Part shown: positions 25,532-38,865 of the stretch, in pieces
Layout of the letters: every line of letters begins with the position of its first letter
Position numbering within the stretch: position 1 is the first letter of the stretch
DNA from: Bagarius yarrelli
Taxonomy: Eukaryota; Chordata; Actinopteri; Siluriformes; Sisoridae
Reading direction: 5' to 3'
NCBI GenBank assembly: GCA_005784505.1
Contig: VCAZ01000118.1
Coordinates: forward strand, 354,410 to 418,409
Length of the DNA stretch: 64,000 nucleotides
Program-made: the position numbers and the translations under genes
Notes under the pieces: generated by a model
Databases searched by the model: none
What the model was told of the DNA's origin: nothing
The model's input: only the letters and a program-made list of their open reading frames with translations

Positions 25532-25533
<2 letters not shown>
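24371..25533. other. Intronic DNA, no feature recognised
   Basis: AT-rich (24400-24800), then mixed composition. No exon or repeat family recognised. Confidence 0.55.

Positions 25534-25563
<30 letters not shown>
25534..25563 (+). repeat. (TG)n microsatellite
   Basis: About 15 units. It is complementary to the (AC)n tract at 25639-25660, 75 bp away. Confidence 0.97.
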
Positions 25564-25566
<3 letters not shown>

Positions 25567-25638
25567 GTATAATATGGATCATGAAAAGTGACTTTGAACC
25601 AAGTTTGTTGCTCTTATTTGCAGTAGGTATGTGAGAAA

Positions 25639-25660
25639 ACACACACACACACACACACAC
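25639..25660 (+). repeat. (AC)11 microsatellite
   Basis: Eleven AC units, the inverted partner of the TG tract just upstream. Confidence 0.97.
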
Positions 25661-26154
25661 TGATGGTTATTGCAGATGCTGTGTAGAGATTTGTATATTC
25701 TCGCCGGTATTTCAGGGATGGAGTGAAGGAGAAAGGTTGAGGCTGAATAGTAAATTGTTTTTCTGTTATAGTTCACCGGGGAGAAAGCAGGAAGTGGAGG
25801 AGGTGCTCAGGCAATCCACGCTGTTCTCCTGTGCAAATCACTCACTGTTTTTATTTATTCAGTGCCTTTCACTCCATGCCCTTCTGCGAAACCCCCAACC
25901 ACCACCACCACCACCGTCTTACTCGTCTCGCCTTTAACATTAATCATTAATCTTTAGTTTTAACCTCAAAATCTCCAAATCTGTCATGTCAGGTGGTTTA
26001 TTTATCCTGGAGTTTTAACCCCGCGTCTAATCTTCCGATGAAAATCCATTTACTAATGGACTGAAATTTGTTGCACTAAAAAAACTAATTAAAAGGAACG
26101 CGTCAAGAGTTCGACTCCCAGAAGAGAAAATCTTTCATCGTATCTCCACACTGT

Positions 26155-26250
26155 TCTCTATCTCTCGCTTTCTCTCTCTGTCTCTCCCGCTATCTTTCTC
26201 TCGTTCCTCTCTTGCATTCTGTCTCTCTCGGTCTCGCTTTCTTTCATGTA
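26155..26250 (+). repeat. TC-rich low-complexity tract
   Basis: Irregular CTCT/TCTG units. A minus-strand frame here is an artefact of the repeat. Confidence 0.85.
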
Positions 26251-26715
26251 AAACACAGACACACCTTCCACAGTAATAAACACAGAGATGTTAGTCCCGT
26301 CCGAATCCTTGGATGAAAAGTCGTTTGGAAGACTAATCCTGTCCACATAGAGCTGAAACTGTCTTTTACTGTCTTTCATTCTTTCCGTCTGTCTCTTAGT
26401 CTCTTGGGATCTCTTACTTTTTCCCTCTTTCCCGCCTGCCTGTATCCTAATACCTCTCTCTAATTATTTCTCTTTCCCAATTATTTCTCTTTCTCAAGTC
26501 ACAAGTCTCTTTTCTGTTTTGTTTGGTCTTTATTAGGTGGCCCAATACTGAGCTCATGTACTCATACTCATTAAAACACTCCGATACCAAAGACAGACGT
26601 GTGACATCATTGGCAGAACTGCAAACTTTGTTCCACAAGAATATTAAAAACAAAATATCTAAAATTAAATGCAAAACAAGAGAAAAATGGCAAGAGAAAT
26701 CCAGATCGATCGATT

Positions 26716-27008
<293 letters not shown>

Positions 27009-27714
27009 TTCTCTCTCACTCCATCTCTGTATCTTTTTTTCTCTCCTCCTTCACTTTCCGTATATATTTCTTTCTTTCCACACTGTTTTCTTTAGCCTTG
27101 TGTTTGGTGGCCTGATCTCAGCTGCTTCTACTCTCCGTCTCTCCTAATTTCTACATGTCAGAGTCGTAAAATTTCAATACTGCCGAATGTACAGAGGAAA
27201 AACGCCGATGGTAGAGAGAGAAATTCGTATATTTCCCAGCAGTACTAAGCGATAAATCTTCATGAGTCTCGATGACGACCAGTGAATTGTCAGCTCTGGT
27301 TCATTAGTATACCGGAAAGATCTATTAAATTTCCATAAGGGCTGTGTTTTTTTCATTTTTTTTTTATTTCCACGTGAAAATAAACTTTTTATAAAAAAAG
27401 TTTCTTTTCAACTCAGACGCAGTGATTTGTTTCTCTGTGACAGCTCAGTCACGTTTGCTGTTAAACCGAATCAAACTCTTTTCTCTTTCTCAGATATCTA
27501 CCAGAATTTAGACAAGGAATATTTATTTAGTATCCAATATTCTCCTCCAAAATTGTCATTCCTAATGAACATGATTTCACTGAGTTTTTATTATTATTTT
27601 TATTTAAAAAAGCAACAAAACCTCATTTAAGCTCAAGACAATAGACAAAGATTATCAAAACAAAAAACAACAGCGTCATGCAGTCGTTTAGACAGGGGAA
27701 TTACTGTATGCGTA
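27009..27714. other. Intronic DNA, no feature recognised
   Basis: A pyrimidine-rich lead-out, then AT-rich unique-looking sequence. Confidence 0.55.
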
Positions 27715-27875
27715 GAAATAATGGCCCAGTCAAACTGCATTATTTGCATATACTGTATGTGCATTTGCATAATGTTCTAAATTAGGATGTCGTTAAGCGG
27801 TGCGCTCGGATCGGAACCTGGCGGAATCTGGTAATGGTGCTGTTAATGACGTACAGTGCAGGTCAAGCATCGAGC
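27715..27875. promoter_or_regulatory. Candidate enhancer with paired POU octamers
   Basis: Two perfect ATTTGCAT octamers in the same orientation lie at 27742-27749 and 27763-27770, so their starts are 21 bp apart (two helical turns). Repeat-free sequence follows. Paired octamers suggest binding by POU-domain factors (Oct/Brn), but this is motif evidence only. Confidence 0.33.
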
Positions 27876-28514
27876 CTCGTCACAGATGACGGTAAAACAT
27901 ATTCAGTGTAGAATTCGATATATATTTGAGTATCGCATAGACACAAACTATGTTTCTGGCTGACGGGTGAGGACCCTCACTCATGTGGGATGAGTGAAAA
28001 GCCTTATGAGATGCATACATTCGAGCAAGAGCAATAGGTCATCCAGGGATTTTTCACATACTGTATTTAGCATACTAAGGATTCTGATATACTACTCGCC
28101 GCATATACTCAGTTTTACCTACTATATAGTAAGGAAGTATGTGATTTTAGACAGGGCAAGAAACCCAAGTCCCAAAAACTTAACCAACCCACTTGGTACC
28201 AACAACCAGGGCTAAAGTCATATTTATTCTTTTTTTTCTTGTCACCTGATGATCTTGAACGGGATCTGCATGATGTTATGCATGTGCTGCTGCCATGTGA
28301 TTGGGCAAGAATCTCAAGAGTTGTTCCTTAAGTTCTTCGGTCCTGCTAGTTTTCCAACTGGGCCTGCTCTATCCATTGCTGATTATCTGGATCAGTGTGT
28401 TCAGTCAATCAGAAGCGAGAAGATACCAATGCAGATGAGGGTGGAGTGAGGGAAAAACTAAGTTGTTATCTTCCAGATTTGTGCTTGAAAAAAAGCAGGA
28501 CCAAAAAACTCAGG

Positions 28515-28640
28515 GGACATGAAGATCATGGGTTCAATGCTTGACACCACAGAGTTGTCATCACTGGGCTCCCTGAGCAAGGCCCTTAACGTTATCAGTC
28601 AGTATCTTCTCCTATCGTCTGCTCCAGCAGTGGGTGCGGG
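28515..28640 (+). mobile_element. Decayed tRNA-derived SINE fragment
   Basis: It shows GATCATGGGTTCAATGC (B-box region), TCATCACTGGGCTCCCTGAG, CAAGGCCCTTAACG and CTGCTCCAGCAG. It matches the order of blocks in the 20683 copy but is heavily diverged, with the 5' head lost. Confidence 0.65.
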
Positions 28641-31409
28641 TGTTAATGAAGTCATCTGAGAGACCGCTACAGCAGGGCGCAGTGTAGCCCAACGGCAAGG
28701 GTAAAGCCATAGCTCAACCTATAGAGAGCGGACATTACAGTACATCACTGACAATGATCTGCTTATATTTTCTGTTTTCTTTCCTCTAATAACCCTACTT
28801 CACGACACTTTGGGGTGGGAAGGGGTATATTTCTTTCCCTTCTCCAGCCTCTGGAGGGTAACAAAGAAGTGGAGAGCGAGCAAGACGGAGGTTAAAAGAG
28901 AATAAGTCAGACGAGAAGCGAGCCTTATTTAGACGTGCCCTGCAGAGCGGCAGCACGCTTCCCGAGATTCATGCGCACCATAACACAATTAATATTACAC
29001 GCTGCTTAATCAAAAATACACACCGGTCTCAGGACACACCGGGGGCCAAAGCTGAAGGACAAAAATCCGGAATGAGCACAGCGTCAGGATATCGACAGCC
29101 ACAGAGACGCTAAAATCTGCGGTTTAGAGCTGAATCGGAGAGACAACATAAAAAAGATCCTGAAAAAATAAAGGATGCAACAGTTCCAACTAGCAGGGGA
29201 TGCTGCTGGGGTCGTCAGCGCGGTTAGGACAGTTTTACTGGTTCCTGCACTTTAGGGGACCCAGAGAGCTGTTTTATTAGTGGTAGCAGTACGGAATGGG
29301 TGTGGTTTAGGGCCCAAAATTGCTAGAGGTGCCCCTCATTTTAACATTTTTTTTTATATTTGAACTTAAAATTAGAAATAAAACCATCTGCGTTTATTAA
29401 ACTGGAGAAAAACTATTACTTCATATTCTCGTTGAAATCCTTTCCTGTCATGTGATTTGATTTGATTTAATCCGATCACATTTGATCATTTGATTTAATT
29501 AAAATGTAAACTCATTTATGTATGTTATAAAACGCAAGTATTTCGAGCACTGTACCCTTATCAGATTCTCTGCTGTTAGCTGGCAACTATTTTTTGTTGT
29601 TGTTGTTTTTTTCGGGCTGCCAGGACTTTTCTCATTAGCGATGCATCCTCAGCGCAGAGATTAAAATGACCTTAATAAAGCTGCTCGTGGAGGTTACAGT
29701 GTTCTCCACCACCTGGTACCTTATTTTAGCTTCCAGCACCGATTAACATCATGACACGTATAACACTAAAGACACAGCGTGCTCCAAAGTTCTCCTCTCT
29801 ACTTCTGTTTTTTTTCCTTTTTTAAACAGAACAAGATGAATCGGTTGTTTGTGTTTGCTCACTCATTTTTTTTATATGGCTGCTTATGGATTTGCAGGTA
29901 TTAATAATTCACACAGCTTCATTCTCGAGTCGTGTTGCTTTTATCTGTATTTGCAGATCTGTGGAATTTAGGATGTGCTAATATTATAATTTTATCTCCA
30001 TTATTAACTAAGCTTTTATCGCAGCTCATGGCTACCATGGCATCATAGTTAAATACCATAGGAATGTGAATGATAATGAAAGATTTATTTATGCACATAT
30101 CAGTGGTGGTCAGTACGGGTCAGTCAGTCGTTCTCTGCTGTTCTAAACACCGTCAGAATCACTGACCGACATTTACAACCTAAATTCTAATATTTGTTCC
30201 ATTAAATTATATTAATTTATTCCAACAGTTTATTTCCTGCATTTCGTAGTGTTTCTCTTGCTGCACTGCTTCCAGTATGTGTATGTGGATTTTTTTGTCC
30301 AAGCAGATTTCAGTTTCTATGATAATATAAAAGCTTCCAAAATCAGTCATTTTGTCTATGTTACTTAAACTATATTAGCAGTAGCAGATTGATCATTGGT
30401 TAATATTATCGAAGACGCCCACACGATGACATCACCATTTGTCCCGTCCCCTGATTGGTCAATCAGAGTAAATTCTTATAGCCTAGCACAGATTAGCCCA
30501 CACTGGCTGACGAAGAAGGAGAATCATACACGAAAATCCCTTTTTAAGGCAGACTTTTTGTATAGTATTGATGATTTCTATAATTGCGACGTGGTGGTAT
30601 TAAGGTGTGTATCAGTTGGGTAAGGTACCTAATGCACCGCCTTCCACTGGCACATAGAAAACGACACACGGCTACAAGTTAGCGATCCGAATCCTGTTTG
30701 AGGGTCCATGTGTTTGAATAACACATTTGACATCAAGTGCCCGAGTTTACAACGCACATCAAAACATATACACAACTCGCCTCGGTTATAAAAACGAGAA
30801 GTGACGCTTGAGGCGTACCCCTCCCCCCATCCTTCACTCTTCAATCAGAGAAAAAGGACTCGGATCTAGCCGGAGTGCATCTGTGCTCGGGATTTGAAAA
30901 GTTTTTGGCTCGTCTTTAGACGGAGGGTGTGGCAGCCAATCAAGAGCTAACAAGCGAGTAGCTCCACTCATCAGCTGTCTCCGGTCGAACTAGCCGATCA
31001 AACCCCCCCAACCCCCCGCTGCCTGTGTTTGCTTTGGTTCTGCTGCCTGTGTACTCGCAGCTGAAGCAGCCTCAGCTGCCTGATTAGAAGTAGCCCTCCG
31101 AAGACCCCCAGCCACTCGTCATGAATCCCAAACTGGGGTGAGTGGAAATGCCTGCAAATGTGCTTGGAGTTGTTCATGAGCGCGTTCATGTCTACCGCAC
31201 TTTAGTTTGCTAGTTTGGTGAAAAAGGAAGTTGATTAAACTGTGAGAGTATTTCCAGACAGGAAAGATATCTTCCTGAAATAGTTACCTTAAAAAAGGTA
31301 TTTCATTTTTGTATTTCCATTTTTTACGTAGATATAAGTAAGAAATAACATGAGGTAAGAAGAATCATGGATTGTGTTAAAGACTGGATTCTACTCATAC
31401 TTCAGTATT
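28641..31409. other. Intronic DNA, no confident feature
   Basis: 29250-29350 contains TTTAGGGGACCC and TTTAGGGCCCAAAA words like those in the hAT-like elements, but no ends could be placed. 30780-31030 is somewhat CpG-richer with an isolated TTATAAAAAC. No exon seen. Confidence 0.5.
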
Positions 31410-31557
31410 AGTGTAGTTGAGTGGTTTTAATGTTGGACTGCTGATCAGATGAATATAAGTTCAATTCCCAGGACCACTAAGCTGCCTTTGCTTTGCTAGA
31501 GATGAAATAAATGTAAGTCGCTCTGAATAAGGGCGTCTTCCAGATGCCAGAAATGAG
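31410..31557 (+). mobile_element. tRNA-derived V-SINE-like copy with internal deletion
   Basis: Head GAGTGGTTTTAATGTTGGAC, B-box region AGTTCAATTCCCAGG, then CCACTAAGCTGCC, and the 3' domain AAATGTAAGTCGCTCTGAAT / AAGGGCGTCTTCCAGATGCC. The usual CAAGGCCCTTAACCC middle block is deleted. Confidence 0.85.
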
Positions 31558-33835
31558 ACAGCATACGTTTGAACAGATAACGGATTTAATGCTATGTGAT
31601 TCCTTTCAAGTGCTAAAATTTAGTCCAACAAAATTTGTCTACACATAATGTTCAACATCAGAAACAGCCTTACAGTAATAACAAATGTGTTCATTTACTT
31701 CAATGGCTATTAATACACTTCACAAGCTAACTAGCTGCAGCTTTCAGAGTGTTAACCAATCTAAAACTGTCACGTTTTCCTGTTTTTTTAATGAGAGGTT
31801 AAGAAGAACGATTGTACTACGCGTCAGAGGACTGATGCCGAAAGCGTTACTGTGCTTATTGTGCCTTCGGCTTAAATAGGAAAGCTTAAATGCATATTTT
31901 TTTTTTTCCCTCTCCCCCACCAGCACCACCAGGCACTTGAGTAATAACGCTGCAGCATAGAGTAAGCCTTGCAACAAATTGGAGCGAAAGCTGAGGGTTT
32001 CTCCTGAGAGCCTTAAGAGAGCAGGTTATGAGAGGAAATTTAATGCATGTTTACTGGGTTCTTAAAATTCAGCTGAACTTTATCAGACTCTGACCTCAAA
32101 CTCCCTCTGGTTGTTCTTATAAGTCTGAAAGAGTAAGAGAACGAGGGAGAGAGAGAAAGAGAAGCAGGAGAAGGCTGGTTGGCTGGCAATCAAGCGAATG
32201 AAGAGCAAAAGCATTGAGTCGAAGAGCATTTGGGAAAAATGTTTGCTCATTCTAAGTGCATGATGCGGAGATGTGGCTGTGTTAAAAGGTGCCCTCTGAT
32301 CCCCTGTGATTGTTTAGGGATTCACTTATGACAGATCCAAAGCTGTTATCGGTTCTGTTTTGTGACCCAGAAAGGTTTAATCCATTATTCTGTCTGCATC
32401 TCCCTCTCTTCTTTTCACTTACCCGCCATCGCTCGTCACTGGTGCGCCCGTGTAGTTCGTTTGCGTGTCATGAAAACATACACACGATCGCACGTGCCAA
32501 CATTCGTTCTGTATCTAATCATTAAAACGGCCCACAGCGTGAAAGAGGCACATCGTATCTCGCTGGCTGTCGTGAGTCACGTGACTGAGCAGCTGGCAGC
32601 TTTTCAGGCTTTTTCTGACGCGCTGTGTTGATAGGTTTGTGACGTTGTTATGACTAAGATAAGTTATTTCACGACAGCACTAAGATATTTAAGGCAGGAC
32701 AGAACCGGAGTTTGCATTTCCTCTACAGCTTGCGAGCGAGAGGAAGAAGCAGGGTGCGGGAAACGGATGGGGCTCGCTCGGCTGGAGGATCAGCTGCGGG
32801 TAGACAGCGGGGGTCTCCGAACAGCAGGACTCGTTTCCTGAAATAGCGCCATGACACAACTCGGCAAAAGAATACTCCAATGCGCTTCAAGCTGATCCCA
32901 TTTCCAGCACCTCTGGATCAGATGTATAATTACCCCGAGAGATTTCAGGGTGCTGAGAAAATTCATTCACCGCTCAAGCTTAATTTGTTAATAATTGCTT
33001 AAATTCTTGACTGTTAACGTGGTTTTTTTTTATTTTCAAGATAAGTTCAGTTCAATTAAACGCCTCAGTGTGAGATTACTATTTATGTATTTATTTACAG
33101 AAGCATTTTTGTATAATAATTATATAGTAATTATACACAATTATAGAGCGAATTGTACACAGCAAACTTAAACTAACAGTAGCAGCAAAGGTTTAAAAAG
33201 GAGACAGAAATTAAAGCTAACAGAACGAGTTCTGATTGGTGTTTCTTATGGTTTAAAGTGTCACGTTTTAGTTGGTAACTTTCTAACTTCCGGAATATTA
33301 TTTCTGCGTCCGTCATGATTTATTTCCAGCTTCTGGTAAATCTGAAATGCAGAAACGTGTCCCAAATTGCATAGGAACATGTTTATCTTAAAGGTTTCTG
33401 ATGGTTCTTCCACGCAGAAGGAAGTAAGATAAATGGATGAATGAAAGTCTATAAATACATAAATAGTTCAACCCCTGAACTTGAGCTTTTATCCCTTCAC
33501 TGTAGATGTGCTTCTGAGAACGTTACATTATCTGGGAACTTGATTTAGCCGGTGGCTCATGATAGTCAGCTATTAAATCCTGCTAGCATTACAACAGCCA
33601 GTTGCCTTCTGATGCTATCTGGCTAATGCTAAACAGGCAGTATCGAGTCTTTGGGGTATTTTTGCCTAAATGACTAAAGGTTTTGCTCAGCTAGGAAACT
33701 AGTGGAAAAATCAGTTGTTTGAACATTTACATATCACACATTTCCCTTAAACTTCCTGCCAAATCAAGAACCGTTATGAAAAAATAAATGTATGCAGGAT
33801 CCCTGTGTATAAATGTTTTTCGATTTTTCATTCTC
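31558..33835. other. Intronic DNA, no feature recognised
   Basis: A modest GA-rich stretch lies at about 32130-32172. The remainder is unique-looking. Confidence 0.55.
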
Positions 33836-33905
33836 TTCTAACATTTTTTCACCTCTCAAACTTTTCTCTCTCTCAACTTTCTCACCTCTCTCTTTCTCTC
33901 TCTAA
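33836..33905 (+). repeat. TC-rich low-complexity tract
   Basis: Irregular TCTCTC/TTTCTC units. Confidence 0.85.
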
Positions 33906-34080
33906 GAGCTCCTCCCTCTTTCTCTCCTGCCCTTCTTCATGGTGTGATAGATTTTTTTCTCCAGCCAAAATTTTAAACTCTTGAATTGCAAATGGCCTGA
34001 TGTAGGTCATAAATCTTTTTAAGTGTGTGAGCAATAATAACTCTGAATCTCTGTGCAAGAGTGAGTGTGAGTATGTGCGT

Positions 34081-34110
34081 GCGTGTGAGTGTGTGTGTGT
34101 GTGTGTGTGT
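34081..34110 (+). repeat. (TG)n microsatellite
   Basis: About 11 clean TG units at 34089-34110, preceded by interrupted GTGTGAG units. Confidence 0.95.
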
Positions 34111-34238
34111 AGGGGCTCCTGGAGAGGCTATAGAGGGGACAGATTTCTGTATTTTTTAGTCAGGACCCCGAGGCTGACTTTAGCCTTATGTTAATTCATT
34201 CATTTATTTGCCAACCTGCTGCCTGACTTTAGAGTCAC

Positions 34239-34240
<2 letters not shown>

Positions 34241-34286
<46 letters not shown>
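34241..34286 (+). repeat. (AG)n microsatellite
   Basis: About 23 AG units. It is the only long purine-on-plus-strand TC/AG tract noticed; the others are TC on the plus strand. Confidence 0.97.
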
Positions 34287-34290
<4 letters not shown>

Positions 34291-35222
34291 AGGCCATGCG
34301 ATCGTGCTATCTTGAGTGGTTTCTTTTACTTTTTTTCTATCCTATTCCTCTTTCTTTTTGGCTTGCGTGCTTTCTGTAAGAGCTCCAATAACCTGCCGTA
34401 TCCCGTCCTGTGCTTATCATTGTTTCAGGGCAAAAAAAGGGAGGAAAAAAGAGTAAAATAGGAAACAAAGCGAGGTGTGTGACGGGTCACGTCGCCGCCG
34501 CTTTGCCTGCGCGGTGTGGAACGTGAATTGGTTTTATGGAGATGGAGAAGTGAGGCGGGTTCACAGTGTTAAGGCACAATTCTAAACAAACAAGCTGACA
34601 GACGAGAGCAAAGGGCCGTCGGGCAATTGTGGCGCCGGAGCCGAGCGAAAGGGGAGGGCAGATTAAATTTAAACATCTCTTCTGTTTCACCATCTAAAAC
34701 AAGTACTATCATTACATTACCCACACTAGCGTGTTCATTACACAACAGCACCGCTAGGTCGAGTCAGGTGTCTACCAGGCAATACAGCGATGACCCTGTA
34801 AAAGCTTGGTACACTTAGTTTCAGTCAAACCATCACAGAGCGTGAGAATTCGAGTGTTGCATTTGGGGACATAAGAGTCAGGCTATTTTCAGAGCGTGGG
34901 CATGGAAGCACGCTGCAGAACGCTCTGGGCGGAAAGAACCTGCCCTACATGTTACATTCATAGAAAGTCACAGAGGGTGAAGTGGGAACAGACGCCTTCC
35001 TTTATATAGCGCACGGATACACCACATACACAGCACGTAGACGCGTTGCATCACGAATCCTTTCGCTTTCATCCAATACACAACATCACAAGCTGCTCTG
35101 TCCTTTAAAGGACCACAACAAGGTTGTTGGCCGAATAGGACTCATTTGCATGTGTAATCAGACGGCCTGATTAGTTCCTCTGTGTTCTCTTACACTCTGT
35201 CTATTTGTTGTTATTCACTAAT

Positions 35223-35325
35223 TGCTCTCTCTCTCTCTCTCTCTCTGTTTTTTCTTTTTTTCTTCTCTCTCTCTTTTTCTCTCTATCTTTCTTTCTCTCT
35301 CTCTTTCTTTTTCTTTCTCTTTGCC
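35223..35325 (+). repeat. TC-rich low-complexity tract
   Basis: TCTC array grading into TTTC/TTCT units. Confidence 0.92.
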
Positions 35326-35616
35326 GTGCTGTTCCCGTCTGACGTTCCCCGCTAACCTTTCCTGTCTGTCAACTTCAGGTAAGATGCCCAAATTTGCACT
35401 CTTTGGTTTTTAGATCATATCTGACAACATGGTTTATGTGTGATTGATTGACATCAGGTGTATTTTTCATAAGACTTACACACACTGAGCAGTTTCCCCC
35501 ATCGCTGGGTCATTAGTCATTACTGCAGAGTCGAGTGTCCTTGCCCTCACATTCAACTCCACTGAACCCAACAGCCCACAGGACCCCAAACGCCTTCCAA
35601 TCAACCTACTGTGGCA

Positions 35617-35647
<31 letters not shown>

Positions 35648-35648
35648 A
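35617..35648 (+). repeat. (TC)n microsatellite
   Basis: About 12 TC units with minor interruptions at the end. Confidence 0.95.
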
Positions 35649-36132
35649 TCTATGTCCCCTTTTTTTCTTCCATTTCTATTATTTTCATCCTATTGTCTTC
35701 CAGACACAATAAAGAAGACAAATCAAATTACTAACCTAAGATAAACGGAGACAAAAAAAAGTCAAACCTATTATACATCAGCGACACTAAACCCACAGAG
35801 AAAATCTAATCAAAACAGATGTGTTTACCTAAAAACGAGTGCCTTGTGCTTTTTTTTTTACTTTTTTCTCTCTGGAGTGAACCGGTGGTTCTCGCTTTAA
35901 TCACCGTTGACTGGAGCATCGTTAAGGAACGCTGAAAATGCCATTGCCAGAGATCGAGGCAGAGCAGCGTGAGTGCTATCTTAGATTAGAGGGATTCCTG
36001 AGTAAGCAACTAAATCATGGCTAGGTGAGAACATCACAGCCGAACAAGCTGGAGAAAATAATCCAATTTCATTGGAGGGGAAACTTTGTATATTGAGTGA
36101 GCTTCAGTTTCCGCAGCCATGCAAAACATTTC

Positions 36133-36387
36133 ATTCAAATTTTATTATTCACATACATAATTATTCCCAGTGCAACATATAGTGAAATGTTGTTCGTTGT
36201 ATATCCCACCTTGAAAGGTCGGGGGTCAGAGTGCAGGGTCAGCTACGATACAGCGTCCCTGGAGCCGAAAGAGTTAATGGTCTTGCTCAAGGGCCAAACA
36301 GTGGCGGAATTGGCGGATGTGGGGCTTGAACCCATGTCTTCCTGGTCTTGCAATCAACAACTCAGAACCTTAACCATTTCAGAATTT
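36133..36387 (-). mobile_element. tRNA-derived SINE (Mermaid-like) with 8-bp target duplication
   Basis: On the minus strand it runs from TGAAATGGTTAAGG (head), through the GGGTTCAAGCCCC B box, to the tail with AATAATAAAATTTGAAT. AACATTTC flanks it at 36125-36132 and 36388-36395, which fixes the ends. The first bases of the tRNA-like head are missing, so this is a slightly 5'-truncated insertion. Confidence 0.9.
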
Positions 36388-36412
36388 AACATTTCTCATT
36401 TTGAGAAAAAAG

Positions 36413-36590
36413 TGGGAATGAGTGGTGTCTTAGTAGTTAAGATGTTGGACTGCTGATCAGTCGATTGTGGATTCAGTTCCCAGCACCACCAGTCTACCAC
36501 TGCGACAAGGCCCTTAACCTTTAACTACTTAATTGGATAAAAAATACTAATGCTCTGGATGAAGTCCTACCAAATGGCAGAAATATAAAT
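36413..36590 (+). mobile_element. tRNA-derived V-SINE-like copy
   Basis: Head TGGTGTCTTAGTAGTTAAG, B-box region GGATTCAGTTCCCAGCACC, middle CGACAAGGCCCTTAACC, 3' part ATGCTCTGGATGAAGTCC and AATGGCAGAAATATAAAT. It lies 26 bp after the SINE ending at 36387, in the opposite orientation (head to head). Confidence 0.88.
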
Positions 36591-38829
36591 ATATAAGTAT
36601 AAACTATAACTATAAAGACATCATCCACATGTTCTCTATCTGTCACGAAGTGAGCCAGGACAACCCTTTCACTTCATGCTCACGTGTTCGAACAGTTTCC
36701 ACTTCACCTGCTTCTGAAAAATCTCAAGACTGAATCCCGTTTCTGTTTTTCATGCAACTCAGGTGCAAAAAAAAAGTTTCAGTATTATAAAATATTCTCC
36801 TACTGCTCCTGATGTTTTATTCCAACAGAGAAAAAGACAGCTCGCTCCTGACAAATCTTATCCAGCCTGACTCGTCCAGGGTCAAATAAACCGCGCCTCG
36901 CCGCCACAAACCACCAAATATTCACAGAATCAGTATTTTCAGCTTGTCATTATCTTTTTATCATCTTTCCCTCTCCTGAGGAGCGGAGCCGAGGCAGCAA
37001 TATACAGAAGAGAAGCAGAGGATTGATGGGAAAGAGAGAGGGAAAAAAAACAAGCTCTGTGCTTCTTTGAAGGAATCCTCGTCACCACACCAGCCTTTTC
37101 ACACCACCAGCCAAGGCGTGAATGCGTACATTAGCGTTGAAGGGGTGTTTTTTTAAGGCTTTTAGTGCGAGTCAAATAGCGCCACACAAGCTGTTAAAGC
37201 TTCCACAGAACCGACGTTTAAAACACACGAGTCCCGAGCTGCTTTTTTTAACGTGCTATAGATGTTTATTTATTAATTTTTTTTGTCAGCAATGCTCTGT
37301 TTAGTTATTCATGAAGTAATCAAACGCTGGAGCGGTGACAGACAGGGACAGCACAGCGACTGGCAGCTGCAGTATTAATAAACCAAAAAAACACATATTT
37401 TCTTCTTTAATTTACTTAAACTGTGTTTACGCTTCATTCCCCGACAGGCAAATTAACAACATGTGACTTTAGACAGTGAGGTAAAACATGGCCGCCCCCT
37501 CGGTTTGGACTGAAGGTGGACCTTCTGATGGCATTGCACTTCTCACCTGCTTCTAGACATTCACTCTGTTATCATGAGGCTTTATTTAACTGAAATTTCT
37601 TCTTAGGGTTTAGCATGTTGTAGTGTGACTACATAACGACCAATCAGGACGATTTTCAGACCGTTAACAAGCCGATGAGTCGAGTTGGTTCGATGTCGGG
37701 GGACAGCGCAACGTAAAACACTGAGGAATGAATCATCCCTGAATCACGTCTCCTATGTTTTTTTCCTTCCTTGGTTAAGAATAATTTACCAAATATACTT
37801 TTCCCGCTTTCTGTTCATTCATCCCGAAAGCAGTGTCTATTATCCTCCATGCTAAAGTTTCACTCATCATCACTCGTTCAGCCGCTTGAATCCTCTGGAG
37901 TTTAATGCCATTTATTTCCATAATGAAACAATAATAAATTAATACGCACACGCAGCCATGTGTCTAAGCAATCAGGTTCTGATCTACCGGTTAGCTCGTT
38001 ATGGTGCACATATTTATTAGAGCTGGAGGAAATCTCTGACCCCCACGAAAAAAACGGCAAATGAGGTGCACAGAAAGTCAACGTGTTTGACCTCAGCGAA
38101 GAAACACAGCCAAGGGATGAACGCAGCGTGCTTCGCAACCCTGACAACCGCATCCGCTATTATTGCTAAGAAGCAATTTCCGGCTCTGCTCCTTATCGCA
38201 CACACACTCGATTTTGCCCCGATCGCACCTCAGACGCACCAAACACGATTTAGTTTTATCTCACAGTTCAGTCCTTTAACATCCTGACCCCTGATTATTT
38301 ATTTCTCCATTTTTTTTTTTTTTTGGAAAAATATAATTAAAATCTGGCACTGACAGAAAGACGAATGTGAATTCGGTATCGGAGGAAAACTAAGCACGGC
38401 GGAAGCGAGCGGCTGAGAAGTCCTGGCTTGCTGACAGAACAACCTAATCGCTTCACGAAGCCCAACAACAACCAGCATTTCTGCACGTTCCTCTAACACT
38501 CATAGCACATCTGGAGAAGAAAAACTCATTAGCGTGCGGGGGGAAAAAAGCACCCGCCACAAACTACAACAACAACAACAAAGATGAGAGGAGCAGCTGA
38601 AACAGGAAGAGAAGAAAAGAAAAGAAAAGAAAGTGTGACTGAAATTACTGTCTCAGTGCCTGCAATCAGCCGTCGAGGGGTTCGCATCTGAAGCTTCTTC
38701 TTTAACTTCTTAAACCAGAAATCAGTTCACTGTGGAGAGAAAGGCTTCTTGGGATTTTGGTTTGTTTGTTTGAAAGTCACAACGAGGAGACATGTTTGTG
38801 TTTATGTTCTATCTGCTGTCGAGCTAATA

Positions 38830-38865
<36 letters not shown>

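Noticed and set aside
29250..29350. Third hAT-like element
   Set aside because: Only short shared words (TTTAGGGGACCC, TTTAGGGCCC); no ends or target duplication could be placed.
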